DNA from: Scilla litardierei
Lineage: Eukaryota > Streptophyta > Magnoliopsida > Asparagales > Asparagaceae
DNA: 64,000 nt
Direction: 5' to 3'
Assembly: GCA_030789695.1 (NCBI GenBank)
Contig: CM061141.1
Coordinates: forward strand, 326,415,938 to 326,479,937
The notes under the pieces: model-generated
The model's input: only the letters and a program-made list of their open reading frames with translations
Told to the model about the DNA's origin: nothing
Database searches by the model: none
Translations under genes and position numbers: made by a program
Part shown: in pieces, positions 30,853-49,810 of the stretch
Position numbering within the stretch: position 1 is the first letter of the stretch
Layout: each line of letters starts with the position of its first letter

Positions 30853-32960
30853 ATGCAGGAGCCGACGACGAGCTCGCTGCCCTCCAGCAGCGATCGATCC
30901 TCCAGCTCCGCCCCTCAAATGGAGGGCAAAGAAGGCAAGCTCAAGCTCAGCTCGCAAAAATCTCAAAAAAATTGCGGTTTTTTTGGCTCAATTTTGGTTT
31001 TTTCTCTCGGTTTTATTTGATGGGCCTGTTACAATGGCGATTTTGATCGTGGGTGGTGTTTATCATTTGAATTTGGCACATTCTGTTGAGGTCTTATCTT
31101 TTTGGGTCTTCAAAAGGATGAGATCTTTGTATGGCCTTTGTTTATTTAATTATTTGACCCCAATTTTTATATTCAGGAATGGAGAGTGATGATGAGATAA
31201 GGAGAGTGCCGGAGTTCGGCGGCGAGGCGGCCGGCGGCCCGTCGACGTCCGGCCGTGAGCCTGGGTCGGGTTCCGCCGCCGGGCCCGGCCCGGCGCAGTC
31301 GTCGGCCCAGGCCAGCCAGAGGAAGAGAGGCAGGAGTCCTGCTGACAAAGAGCACAAGCGGCTTAAAAGGTGAAATCTTTTCTGTAGAACATTTTGGGAA
31401 TAACCAAAGAATCAATCAATCTAAATGATGCTAATTGTTTTGACTTTGTTGTGTTTTTAAAGGTTGTTGAGGAACAGGGTATCGGCTCAGCAGGCGAGGG
31501 AGAGGAAAAAGGCGTATCTGAACGATCTCGAGGTGAAGGTGAAGGATTTGGAGAAGAAGAACTCGGAGCTCGAGGAGAGGCTCTCAACCCTGCAGAATGA
31601 GAACCAAATGCTGAGACACGTGAGCTCTCTCTCTCTCTCTCTCTCTCTCACGCCAATCGCTTTCATTTTGATTATCTTTGTATCTATGTGCGTGCTTTTG
31701 ATTGATTAATTTGCATAATGAGGGCATTTGGGGTATGATAGAAGTTAATGTTGGTTTAGCAAGTTGGGCAAGTTGGGAGCACAGGATCTTGGATAGTGGG
31801 GGACCTGGGGGCAGTTTGGGAAACTCAATGCTTAATACATTTGTCTTGCAAAATAAAAAAACCAGTAATTTAGTGTGTAATTTTAGGATGTGAGGTGATG
31901 TGCAATGTGCATATTGGATATCTTATTCTTTTGTTGGTTGAATAATGAATTTGAACCCTAGACGGCGGACCCCTAGCTTTGATTGGTCGGTAAGGATTAA
32001 AAAGAAGAAAACCTTTAGAACCCTCATATTTAATCTCTCCGTTGATACTCGGAAACATAGGCGGAGCCATGTATTTAGGTAGCCGGGCTGCAGCGTTAGC
32101 TCCCGCCCTTGCTCCGATCATTGTTCCTGCCTTGCATTGGCCTTACAGTCTAGATTAATTTTTGGTGGCCCTTACTGTTCGAGTAGATTCGAATTCCTGG
32201 CTCCGACGTTGCTCGGAAACAACTCAACACGTCACCGGATCTAATGACCCTTGGTCCGAGTAATACAATAAACACAATGGAATCCTTGAGCTATGCCTAA
32301 ATTTGGTATGATAAATGAGTCTCCGAGCCTAAATTACCGTTTTTTGTTCTAATTTCGTGTAGAATACACTATAGATATTGAGAAGTACGGGTTTATGGAT
32401 AAAATTTTGTGGAATAGTGGGCATGGAAAGCTCTATTATATTACAATACTTTGGAAGAAGAACAAAGCTTGTTAAAAAACGTTTGAAATCAATAGATGGA
32501 AAGGTGTTTGGACTATTGACTTAAGTGCATCAGTAGAATTCTAGACTGACAATTGGCAAGGATTTGAATTATATCTAGGCTAGGCATGGCTTTTGAAGAT
32601 ATTATCTAATGCATAGACTTAGACGAAGTTCTGAAAACATTTAGCCCTTTTGGGTTTGAATTCAAGTCTTTTGTGCTTAAATATTCTGGTACATCAATAT
32701 ATATATATATCATGTTTCTGTGTATCGTTTCGGTCCTGTTTCTGGATTATTGCCAGCAATCTTAAGTTAGTGCAAATCCTGTATGATACATCATACACTT
32801 CGATGTAATTCTTAATCGTGTTCTCGTTATTTTGTGTCCTGTGATAAGCATCCGATGACGCCTCATATTCTAACATGAGCTTGTCCGCGTGCAGATTTTG
32901 AAGAATACTACTGTTAGTAGGAGAGGATCAAGCGGTAGCGCCAATGGCGAAGGCCCATAG
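30853..32960 (+). CDS. HY5: HY5 bZIP transcription factor (four exons)
   Basis: Exons 30853-30934, 31177-31369, 31463-31619 and 32895-32960 join to 498 bases (165 residues plus stop); family length is about 168. HY5 is a nuclear activator of light-responsive genes that binds ACGT boxes and is degraded through COP1. The N-terminus [19 protein letters not shown] leads to the acidic COP1-binding motif [12 protein letters not shown]. Next come [19 protein letters not shown], the basic region [19 protein letters not shown], and a leucine zipper with heptads through [18 protein letters not shown]; the tail is [11 protein letters not shown] and on. Introns 2 and 3 are GT-AG. Intron 1 appears to start with GC (GAAG|GCAAGC), which alone reproduces the conserved KEG-MESDDE junction. 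Intron 3 is long (1275 bases) and contains a (CT)12 run. All domains are intact. Confidence 0.95.
31625..31648 (+). repeat. (CT)12 microsatellite at start of HY5 intron 3
   Basis: Uninterrupted CT dinucleotides five bases after the GTGAG donor. Confidence 0.95.
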
Positions 32961-34160
32961 AGCAAGGAAGCAAACCAATTGAATATGGAAGAAAAGATAA
33001 CCCCCAAAATTTGTTGTACTGAGTTATAGGATCTCTCATTTTTATGGAGCCCATTGTCATCTTTATGTATCTCTCACTGTGTATTGTTGTTATTTGAAAA
33101 TGGAAGTAACCTGTTATTAGTAGTTGTGAACTAGAAAGAGAATCTGTGTGTGTTGATGCTTTGTGAAATCCTATAGAGCAATGTGAATGTGCTTGTACTG
33201 TTCATTAATATTATTGTTGCTAAGATGAAATAAGCCTCTTTAGTTCATGAAATGAAGTACTCCTTGATGTCTATGATTGAACTTTGTTGCATCTTCAGGG
33301 CATCATGAAAGGATTTCAAGATCAAATCTTATTCAGACACGAACTTAGATACGCTTGTATGTTTCCCATTATTCTCTTGGTACACAACAGAGTGGTTGTA
33401 AATTTAATAAGTGTTTACTACCAGAATTATTTTCACTTATATTAAATATGCAAAAAAAATTGACAAAGAGAACGACTGGGCACCTAGAAATTTAAATGTC
33501 TCCATCAGGGCACATCCTCATGTGCCGTAACTTTCTGTATGCTAAAAGTCTTCTTTTTTTCTCTCTTGGTTTTCATGTGATTTGGTATGCATCTAAACAG
33601 CAGTTTGGCAAGCAGGAGGACATGAAAGATACTATGATTTCCATGAAAGAAGAAAGAGTGTGAAGGGTACTTTCAAACCCTAGGGCAGGACTCTTCTCAA
33701 TCTCACATCCCTGTCATGCACTGTGCATGTGACTGGCATAAAGGCATGAGCTGAACTGCTTATGTTTGGTCAGTAGGCATGTTTAGGCCCATCCTAATAA
33801 TGCCTGACCATGACCTACCGCAAACAACATCATTAACGAATCGAGTTTAGAAATAAAACTTACTAATTCGACTTCTCCAATGCTCAAATTATAACAAATA
33901 GTATTACAAGAGTATGAAATACCAGCCCTCATCGAGGTTACGTATTTATTTGAAGTATTCATGCATCATAAGAAAATTTTAAATCACAAAACTTTTCACA
34001 ATTCTAGTCTTTCATCTCCATCAAGAACTGAACACAAAGTTTGGCGGGTAATCAGAACCGTTACGCCCAACAGTTCTTCCTGCTGTGATCAGTTCCCATG
34101 AATCAAAAATGTTTGTCGTCGTCATCTAGCTGCGTGATACCTTCAGATGGCTTCTCGGTG
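32961..34160. other. Convergent 3' region between HY5 and ABCC
   Basis: The first part is HY5 3'UTR (AT-rich, several AATAA-like signals up to about 33230); the last part serves as 3'UTR of the minus-strand ABCC gene. No other gene was recognised between. Confidence 0.6.
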
Positions 34161-40869
<6,709 letters not shown>

Positions 40870-40939
40870 TCTTTCTCCAAAATGTGCTCTTTTTTCCTAA
40901 TTTTTTGTGGGATTATAGTGAAGACTAAATCAATATATA

Positions 40940-40947
40940 TATTTATA
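40940..40947 (-). promoter_or_regulatory. TATA box of the ABCC gene
   Basis: TATAAATA on the minus strand (CCTATAAATATATAT), 71-78 bases upstream of the ATG. Confidence 0.75.
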
Positions 40948-40949
40948 GG

Positions 40950-42470
40950 ATTGTGAATTACTGCGTGTGAGGCTGACGGTGAGAGTCAAAGACGGCTGCT
41001 TACTTGGGGTGCAAGGATTTTGAACAGAGGTTCCTCATGGAATACAAAAATTTTGGAGAATTTTGCCCAAGTCTTAAAAATATTTATTTGATGATCGGGC
41101 CCACATGATCACGTTGGCCCCGTGGGCCCTACCTGGCTGCGTGATTCTTGGGTCGAACTTAATTTGATAAATTCGTTTTGTGTTTTAAAAAAGGTTTATT
41201 TTTTAAAAACCACGGTCTCGGCCTTTTCCTAAAATACTATAAGAAATTTGAAAATCATAGAAAAAACCTTAACCTTTAGGTTTCTCAAATTAATCATCCG
41301 ACTTCGGTAATAAAAAATTATCTCATTCTGCTCTTACGTTCGCTAACGGTTTATAAATGCCAAAAAAAACACTTCAATTTTCGAATAACATCTCAGAAAA
41401 TTATCTCTAACTTGTAACGATCTAAAGGATTAATTTGGAAAATGTAAAGCTAATATTAGTTTTCTGTTATTTTTCAAAATTCAAAGTAGTATTTTGAGAA
41501 AACTATGACACAGAAAGGTAGTTTTTTTTTTTGAATATTTGCCATAAATTTAAGACGTTCCTTAATTAATTTACATGGGGACACACTTTCAAAATCATCC
41601 AAAAATTCAAAATAATTTTAAAAATCAACAAAAATTAACCTTATTTATAAATACCAACCAACTCCTCATTTACATGGGGACACACCTTTTTGGGTCTTGC
41701 ACCCGATCCATTAGATCAGGTGCCACCTGAACTACATGAATCCCTAATTCTTTTGGCGATACTTGGAACTTTGAGGTTTATGTCAAAGAAATGGGGGGAG
41801 GATGGGGACATGGGGATGGAGCCAAAGGTGGCTCCTTGGTGCCCAAGGCAGCTTACTGAGGATGACACCTCCAAAAATAAAGAACATCCCAAGGCCAAAT
41901 GCTTGGAAGTTCCCACAAGCCCCAATCTCTATCACCCATGTTTTCAACATGCAAGCAGAATCCCTAAATATTAGTGACTGAATGATGACTGACTAAAGAA
42001 TAAAATCCCACCTTAGATGTATATTTTGAGATTTTCTTGATGCAGGAAGGACAAGCATAGAACTTAAGTTAATATATATAATTATATCATTTCAAATATG
42101 TAGGTGTATATCGACAAATATTTATTTCATTTGATATTTTCAACAATCGCAGTAATTTTTTGTGTGTGGATGGTTTCAAGTCACATTTAAATAACATGTT
42201 ATCTCTTAACTCAAGCTTTTGGATGTTAGTTTGAAAGAGCCAATTAAGCAGGAGTTGGAAGCTTATGGAATATTGATCCTTTCACCATCTGTGTTGCTAA
42301 ATTCTGTTTGCTTAATTAAAATAAGCTTCTACATTGAATCACGGTTGATATAACCAAGAAATTAATGAGGCCAAGGATCATTGGATCAGTCACAAATCAC
42401 AATAGCATAAAATACATTAATCAAAATGCATGAAAGAGAGAGAAGAGTAAAAACATAGAGAAGTTGTTTT
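40950..42470. other. AT-rich spacer upstream of ABCC
   Basis: No recognisable gene. A less AT-rich patch at 41670-41990 (GGTGCCACCTGAACTAC..., GGGGGAGGATGGGGAC) carries a 94-codon frame without family features. The rest is low-complexity. Confidence 0.5.
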
Positions 42471-42472
42471 TA

Positions 42473-42549
42473 ATTTGAGTATCAGCGCATTCTTCGAGTG
42501 GATCAAGGTTGCTACACCTCAAACATGGTGGGGTCTTGTTGAATAATGC
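42473..42549 (-). pseudogene. Displaced fragment of an ABCC second-nucleotide-domain exon
   Basis: Read on the minus strand it encodes NLDPLEECADTQI, matching [13 protein letters not shown] of ABCC exon 7 (34898-35203). The DNA GAGTGGATCAAGGTTGCTAC is identical to that exon; about ten bases of it (GCACGGTTCC region) are deleted. It abuts the truncated long-LTR sequence and is too short to be a gene. Confidence 0.85.
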
Positions 42550-43212
42550 TTTCAGGGGCCCGTTACTTATTTGATATTTGCACAGGTCTTGCAGGTTATC
42601 AGTGAATTCAAAATAGCCATGATGCAGAGATGTACAAAAATACCCAAATAACGTCCAATTATTACAATCCATGCTGTACAAAATGTTCCAACCAATGTGC
42701 TTGAAAGAAAGAAAGTGCACAACTGAAAATAGCTCTTGAAGCTGCAGTCTCATGGTCGAACTCTGGCGCTATTAGCTCAAGAGCATCTACATCCATATGT
42801 ACGTCGTCTGCGGTGCCACGGAGATGGAACCGTAGGTAAGTCACAACAATTCTAGCAATAGTAGTAAAAGCTGTGTACAAGCATGTGAAAAAACAGACTA
42901 TGGAACTAACTTTGTACGAAAAGTAAAGGAACATCAGTCATATATGCATGTGCAATAAGTAAAGTATGAGAGCATCAATGATGACATGCCATACATGACA
43001 TGGAAATAAAGCAGGTAAAGTAACAACAATAGTAAAGTAAACAAGCATGTGGAGTAACAATAAAAACAACAACCAGGCAGCAAGGTAGTAAAGCAGGCTA
43101 AGCATGTGAAGTAAAGTACTGGTGACTGCACAGGTATAGTAGGTAAAGTGCGTGTAATGCGTAAAGTAGAGGTGATCGTGCAAACTATACTAGAACTACG
43201 TGACTCAAGTCG

Positions 43213-43690
43213 CACTACTGGAAAATTGTGCATTAGCCACGGACAAATCCGTGGCTAATACCATGCAATTCGTGGCTAAAGGCCATTAGCCACGGACTTT
43301 TAGAAATTCCGTGGCTAATGTTCCGTGGGGGAAAGTGCAGTTGTTAATGCGAAAAATTCCGTGGCCAATGGAAGGAGTTCCGTGGCGGAAACATTAGCCA
43401 CGGAACATTAGCCACGAACGTCCGTGGCTAATGTTTCCATGGCTACAAGATATTAGCCACGGACATCCGTGGTAATACTCATTTTATTTGCCACGGAATA
43501 TTTGTGGCAAAACCCTTTTTGCCATGGAAAAATTGCTGTGGCTAGTTTATAGTAGCCACGAGAATCCGTGGCCATAGTAATTTTAAATGCCACGGAAATT
43601 CCGTGGCAAAAATAAGTTAGCCACGGTCTATTTCCCTAAATGACTTCCGTGGCTAATGTCTATTAGCCACGGACTATTCGTGGCTAATTT
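43213..43690. repeat. CACTA left terminal and subterminal repeats
   Basis: About 20 copies of an 11-12-base motif (ATTAGCCACGGA / TCCGTGGCTAAT) in both orientations, closely spaced. Confidence 0.92.
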
Positions 43691-44069
43691 ATTTATTTAT
43701 TTTTTAAAAAATAGAAAATCTAAAAAAATCACTGTACAGTCAAAATTTACAATTCACAGAAAACAAGAAACATCCATGTGCAATCACAATTCACACAGTT
43801 TCCACATAAAGTTTCCACAATTCATCAAAAAGTTTCCACAATTCCAAAATTCACACAATTCATCAACAAATTCTAATAAACAAAGCAACAAAAAGTTTCC
43901 ACATACGTAAAGGCCCCTCGGTCCCCTCAATTCAAAAAGTTTCACATAAGTCATCAACACAACGGCCCCTCAACCTCCTCAATACAAAAACTAAACTCTC
44001 AATCTAACTAAACATAAAAGCCCCTCGGCCCTCTCAACATCACACTGAGAAAAAAAAACTATTAAACCC

Positions 44070-44123
44070 TCAATGCTGATCTCCACCCTGTCCTCCACCC
44101 TGTCCGCCTTGCATACGCAGTTC
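44070..44123 (-). pseudogene. Possible last exon of a CACTA-encoded protein
   Basis: On the minus strand TTGTTTCAG precedes a 17-codon frame, ELRMQGGQGGGQGGDQH-stop. A Gly/Gln-rich tail after a good acceptor suits the end of a plant transposase-associated protein, but no upstream exon was found. Confidence 0.35.
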
Positions 44124-45256
44124 CTGAAACAAAAAGAAAGAAAAGTTAAGAAAAGGATAAAAGAATAAGGATCGAGTTATAGCGTTCAAAATTAAGTTGT
44201 AATTGTAAGTATGAAAAGAAACATGCACACATCTGATTAGAAAAAATAAATAAATATTACAGCTTAAATATTATTTAAAAACATAATAACCACGTCACAC
44301 ATGCAGCTCAAATGCCCAATTCACAAACAGATTTTTGCAAGCATTCACATTGAATTAAATATCCCTTAATTTAGTACCATGTTATCAATCAAGGCATTAG
44401 AAACTATGTTTATTGAACACTTAATGTTTTAAACATATTGCAGATAGTCAGAAACAGTCATACATATCACATACCTATGATTTATGAAAATCCTTCAATA
44501 TCTAACATTCTTTAATCAAGATTCAAATGCCATCATTTAAAACACCTTTAAAAAATATATTTAAGCCACCGTAATATTTAAATTCAAACAATTTTAAAAT
44601 TTAAATCTTGGGTGTTTTAGATATTAATTTTTAATAATTAAAATTAATTTAACTTGTGTGTGTATTTATTTCAAATCACTCAGTATGGCCTGCTAATTGG
44701 ATTTGAACCTAAAACTTCCATATCATAGCTTAGAAAGATAAAACAACAACAATCCAAGTCATGCTTATAAATTTCTAATTAAGCACATATTCTACCAATA
44801 TTGCTTTCTTATTAAGTAACAAATTACAATACATAAGACAGCCTATTAAGAAACATATACATAATTCTGAAAATTAAAGTCAGCTACACCAAGAGCCACT
44901 AGGATATAAGCCTGACAGATCAAGTATCCAAGTTTATCTAAGAGTGTATTATGTAAACAAGCCCATAATGAACATCCACCTGGCTTATCAACTAGACATC
45001 ATAACATATGGACTCAATGGACTAACTGGACAATCTCAAATACTTAAAATTAATTTAGAAACTTGAATCCAAAATAGAATTAATTGGCCAACTTGCAATT
45101 TAAAACCTGAAAACAGCTCTGCATTAATTATATACTAAATTCAAAAAATAGTTCCTTTATTGTTCATTTGGTCATGTGTATGTTTTTGTATTTCTGATCT
45201 TAAATTCAAATGCCTTGCATGGGCACAAAGTTCACTTCCTTTTCATTTCCTTCTCA

Positions 45257-45526
45257 GGATATAGACGGTCTACCGATTGGGACAAGGCTTGGTCAAGCTA
45301 CAGGAAGCGAGGGAAAGAATCACTTCTCTCTCAGTTCAATCCAGACAAGTATGTGAGCTGGAATCTACGACGATCCGAGTACCCATTACCTGAAGAGGTT
45401 GATCCCATCAAGCGGGCAGAGCGTTCCAACATCATGTTATGGACAAGTCCAGATTTCACTCTGGTAGTTGCAATTATCGTCATCTTAGCCCTTCTAATTT
45501 ACACACTTTCAGCCCCGCTCAAGTAA
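45257..45526 (+). pseudogene. Captured 3' exon of a host gene encoding a C-terminally anchored membrane protein
   Basis: After a pyrimidine-rich acceptor (TTTCCTTCTCAG) the frame reads GYRRSTDWDKAWSSYRKRGK, then VSWNLRRSEYPLPEEVDPIK, RAERSNIMLWTSPDFTLV and a hydrophobic helix (AIIVILALLIYTL) ending SAPLK-stop. Dense conserved-looking coding sequence with one membrane segment 5 residues from the end suggests a real plant protein, possibly plastid-located, but I cannot name it. No other exon is recognised inside the transposon, so it is taken as a captured fragment and not a resident gene. Confidence 0.6.
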
Positions 45527-46889
45527 TTTCATTGTGCTCTTTGCAATCTTAATGGGGAGAGCATAACTTATTCCTGTTTTCAGACATCTAAGGTAACAAA
45601 CACATGGTCTACCCACCATAGTTGATATCTCAATGTCCTTACCCAGATGGGAGCCTTACCGAGAAAGTTATGTTTCATGTACATAGAAGACACAAAATCA
45701 TTGTCATACATATGTGCTTTGTACATTTTCCTTGTTAATGCATTACTATCTATTTTTTGTGATCCATCCATGTTCCTACATTTTCCTTGTTAATTTCATC
45801 CTAATCAGGCAATACCACTATCAGATCTAGCTGTACCCATTAAATTCAATATTCATCAAAATTGTTCTGGCACTACATAGCTTACATCAGCTTTAACTCT
45901 CATGCATTCAACAAACTTAGGTTTCCTGATGACCTATCATCAAAAATTAATGGTCTGAGATACATTTCACTAAAAAAGTCTTAACTGCAGCTCTGTTTTG
46001 CTCTCACACGATGACCATCACCGTCAACTAGGTATGTTTAATAACCAGATACATAGATACACCAATATATGATGTGACGATGAATCAGCGATTGAAATTT
46101 AGCGACAACAATCACCACAACATAATGCACAGTGGACCAGTCAATAGATCGAACAAAGAACTGTACATTTTGTCCAATGATAACAATAAGATGCTTAAAG
46201 TAAATGAGATTAGAAGCAGATACAGAAATATTGAGGGAATTGCCCATTTGGCCAGCAATGACATTGAGATGGTTATCATCAGATCACAACAAAGAAACAA
46301 ATAACAAATGCTTGAGATAAATGATTGTTAGTTTCGCTGTACTAACAAAAATTGTGAATGTATTTATGTGAAATTTTTACATCATGGTTTAACAAGATAG
46401 AACTCTTGCTTCTTCGTTGACTATAATCAAAAAATGTTAAGGTGCTGTTAGGAACAAACTTTTTTTATATTCCAGTTTTCTATGCTGGAGGCCACTAAGC
46501 CTTCCATCTTTGTAATCAAAGTTATGCTTGGATATTACATTTTCTTGTATTCAATTTTCCTAAGCCTTCCATTGGTCAAGGTATGTTGTATAAAAGTTTT
46601 TGATTCTGTATTTCTTTGCATACTTGGACCCATACTAGCTTCAGCCATCCTCTGAATAAAAGGTTGTCGCTTAGTTTGATAGTTCTGACTTATACTCTGT
46701 CTGAAAGCACATCTGTTACTCTAAGTTTGGAATTTAACTATCATAAGATTTATTTTTACATGCACTTAAACCATTAAGATGCCAATCGGGCGAAATAAAG
46801 TAAGCCTTAAAGGATGGAAACCAAAATAATTTTCAATCATTTGATTAACATATCACTAAGGGAAAACACGAACATGAGGGTGAACCCTG

Positions 46890-47450
46890 TCAAATGCCTT
46901 TAAAGTAAAAAACCTAAATAAACCATTATAAATCTAAACACTCCAATGAACTTCCCTGAATGTGAAGCCAATAAATGCCCCAAGGGGCAAAACAAAAATA
47001 ATCCATCATAAATTAAAGCATCCTTCCTGCCAATGCCCTTAATGGCAAAACCAGAAAATAGTCCAAAGGAAAAAAACAAAATACCTTCCATGAATCAAAC
47101 CATCGCAAGCCATCAACATGCTTTCTAGCAAATGCCTTAAGGGCGAAACCAAAACACACCCCTAAGGGTGAAAATAAATTATGCACATTTACCCCAGAAG
47201 GTGAAACCAAAACATGCATTAGAGGCCAAAACTAGAGTAAAGTAAACCAAAACAAGCACTAGAGGTTTAAACTGAAGCAAGCTAAATCAAAACATTTCCC
47301 AGAGTGGTAGATCAGAAAATGCATTAAAGGACTAAACCAGAGCAACTAAATATGCTAAGCAGAACATTCCCTTAAAGGGCTAAAACCAGTGCATGCCTTC
47401 AAATGGCTAAACCAGAGCAAGCTAAACATGCTCTGAAGGGATAGAATACA
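46890..47450. repeat. Degenerate short repeats inside the CACTA element
   Basis: Variants of CCTTAAAGGGCTAAACCAGAGCAAG and AACCAAAACATGC recur roughly every 25-60 bases (for example near 46900, 47030, 47130, 47210, 47320, 47370, 47400), an irregular diverged array. Confidence 0.6.
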
Positions 47451-47821
47451 TTATCCTGAACAAGATAATTGCATTTTTTTTCCTGATCATTTTATTGAGT
47501 TATTATTTGTTGTCCTGATACTAAATATTATGAATTCTGAACAAGAGAATTTATCGATACGTCTCCCTATCATGCATATACCATACCTTTCTATATCTTG
47601 CATCTTTTGCTTCGCTGAAAGTAGTGGAAATTTGTTACTCTAATTACCACAGTTTCATGCTGTCTTTAAATTCTAAGATAGGAAAGCCTATGGAAAACCT
47701 GTTCTTATTTTTGCGGAGACTATGGTGCATCCTTATCGCATTCATGATATATTACTCCCCAAAGCTATGAACATTTCAATGTTATGTTTCTTAGGTTTGT
47801 GTCTTAATGCTGGTGGGATAA

Positions 47822-47910
47822 CAAAACATCAGTAGTACTACCAGATGCGGAGGTTTTCTACAAGGTCGCTCTCCTTTCATCAGCGCCAATCTTCATTGGG
47901 CCATGACAAC
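47822..47910 (+). other. Possible second captured coding piece
   Basis: One frame reads LPDAEVFYKVALLSSAPIF before a stop, with a hydrophobic, protein-like composition. A different frame across the same bases is longer (82 codons from 47845). Neither is recognised. Confidence 0.25.
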
Positions 47911-48485
47911 TTGAACCACACACTCAAACCGAACCAATGGATTTTAGACTTTTGCGAGGAGGCGAAAATTGGGATGAAGCTGTATTTGCCTCAGTACAAT
48001 ACAGTATGGGTGGAAACACCATTTTGGAGCAAGACAAGATGTATTTCAGCAGGGAAAACAAGCATACCATCATGTGTTTGTGGGCTTGTATAAGAAACAA
48101 GAGATATGTGCATATGCATCATGTACGTGAATGCCGAATTAAGTTACAGTGGGCGTAGGAGCCCAACAGAGCCCTTGCACAATTATATTATCTCCGGAAA
48201 ACTTGCTTAAAGGCAATAATATTATTATAATATCCAAGATGCTTGGCTTGTCCAACTAAACTGAAGAATCAAAGGAAGGAACTTTTTGTGTGTGCACCAT
48301 CCATATAACCCAAATTAGATACTCCACAACTCAGAGTAAGATACCTCAAATAATTGCTAATTTTAAGTCATGTGTAAAAAATATTGTTGTTAATGAGTAA
48401 CTGGTTTACATAATTTAAAGAAATTCATAGTCAGATGGGCATGCCATGTTCATCCAATAATTAAGTTCAGTTCTTTTAATTTCAG

Positions 48486-48641
48486 GCTCTCTACTCCCTT
48501 AATGTTGAAAAATTGATAATACCTGCTATAGCTGAATTGACGGAAACCTGGACCAATGTTTTTGGCTTTAAGCCTCTTGATCTTTCACAAAGAAATGAAG
48601 TAAGATATGTGAATATAGTGGTCGATAAATATGTTGGTTTT
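48486..48641 (+). pseudogene. Captured exon of a PHD-finger/GNAT acetyltransferase gene (IDM1-like C-terminus)
   Basis: After the acceptor TTTTAATTTCAG the frame reads [20 protein letters not shown], then [20 protein letters not shown]. This is the well-conserved end of the acetyltransferase domain in plant PHD-finger proteins related to IDM1, where the usual text is close to LNVEKL(V/I)IPA...[10 protein letters not shown]. The frame then drifts ([11 protein letters not shown]) without the usual MLVFPG ending and stops at 48782. In the family this domain acetylates histones. Here it is one exon inside a transposon, with the 3' end replaced, so it is a trapped fragment. Confidence 0.72.
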
Positions 48642-49379
48642 ACCTTTAGAATACATTATCTTGTCTGCAAGCACTTGAAGATTTCAAACCAAAGAGAATC
48701 CAAACACGAGGCATTATTAGCACGGTCAAATCACCCAAAGATAGCTAACAGGTCCAAAGTGGTTCGCAAAAATTTCAAATAAAATGGCAAAGAAATCACG
48801 CAAATAGTAACACAGTCAATCTCTGTAAGAGCAAACCCAAAAATTTCAGATTGAGACGTAAACGAGGAAGATGGGACTTGCATCGGGTTCGTCGGAGTTG
48901 GGGGGTTGATCTTACTGATGATGGTTGATGGGCACCGGATCTGATCACGGTGGTCAATGCCTGAGTCCACCGTCACCTGAGAACACGTCGTGCGGCGGCG
49001 AAAAGAAACCCTAATTTTTCCGCCTGATATCTCCGGAGATCCAATCGTCGGATCGTCGAGCGTGTTCGTCGCCTGGATTCGTCGCTCGAGAGACCGATCG
49101 TCGCCAAGTTTCGTCGCCCGATCGTCACCGGGTTTCGTTGCTTAAGTGACAGATCTTCGTCGGGTTTCGGGGAGAGAGAGAGAGAGGAATTTTGTTTCGA
49201 TAGTTATAATTTTTTTCGTTTCCATTATATTTTTTATGTACGGATTGAAATTTTCATTATATTTTTTCGTTTGCCCGCTAAAATATGGTGTCAGGTTTTT
49301 CGATGCGTACGTGGCAACTATAACCTCCACGGATTAGTTCGTGGACATTATATTACTCTAACGGAAAGGGGAGGTGTTG

Positions 49380-49544
49380 ATATTTCCGTTATCATTTGGT
49401 ATCTGCCACGGTATTTTTGTGGCTATTACTATATTAGCCACGGAACAATAGCCACGAAATCGTCCGTGGCTAATAAAGAAACATTTGCCACGGAATCGTT
49501 CCGTGGCAGATGTTCCGTGGCTGTTGCTCTATTTTCCAGTAGTG
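49380..49544. repeat. CACTA right subterminal and terminal repeats
   Basis: TTAGCCACGGAA, TCCGTGGCTAAT and variants, then the inverted terminus CCAGTAGTG. Confidence 0.92.
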
Positions 49545-49810
49545 TCGGAAAGTACAATATGTGACCATTGAGTTCATCTCTTGCCTGGGCGCGACCCAGA
49601 CGAATGCCGAAACACATGCAACTAGACAGGATGCTGACACTGGCAACATATTTTTGTTTGCCGAAATACAGGCAGCTAGACATGATGCCGAAAATCCAGG
49701 CAACTAGACATGTAGATTGAACTCCAGTCACTCCCGCACTCTCTCAAACTATGAGTTACCCCAAAAACCCCAGTGATGTGTCATGTGTACCTAGTACATG
49801 TTCCTTACAT

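Larger units (their letters stand above)
43213..49544. mobile_element. CACTA (En/Spm) transposon, non-autonomous, with host gene fragments
   Basis: The ends are CACTACTGGAAAAT and ATTTTCCAGTAGTG, perfect inverted repeats, flanked by a 3-bp duplication TCG (43210-43212 and 49545-49547). Both subterminal regions carry many direct and inverted copies of TTAGCCACGGA / TCCGTGGCTAA, the transposase-binding pattern of the superfamily. The 6332 bases hold no TNP2-like transposase. They contain an exon-like end of a transposon protein (44070-44123) and pieces that look captured from host genes (45257-45526, 48486-48641). It inserted into the long-LTR fragment after that had formed. Confidence 0.95.

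Noticed and set aside
43213..43690. Short spaced repeats resembling a CRISPR-like array
   Set aside because: The motif occurs in both orientations with irregular spacing and lies beside CACTA termini: subterminal transposase-binding repeats of a plant transposon.
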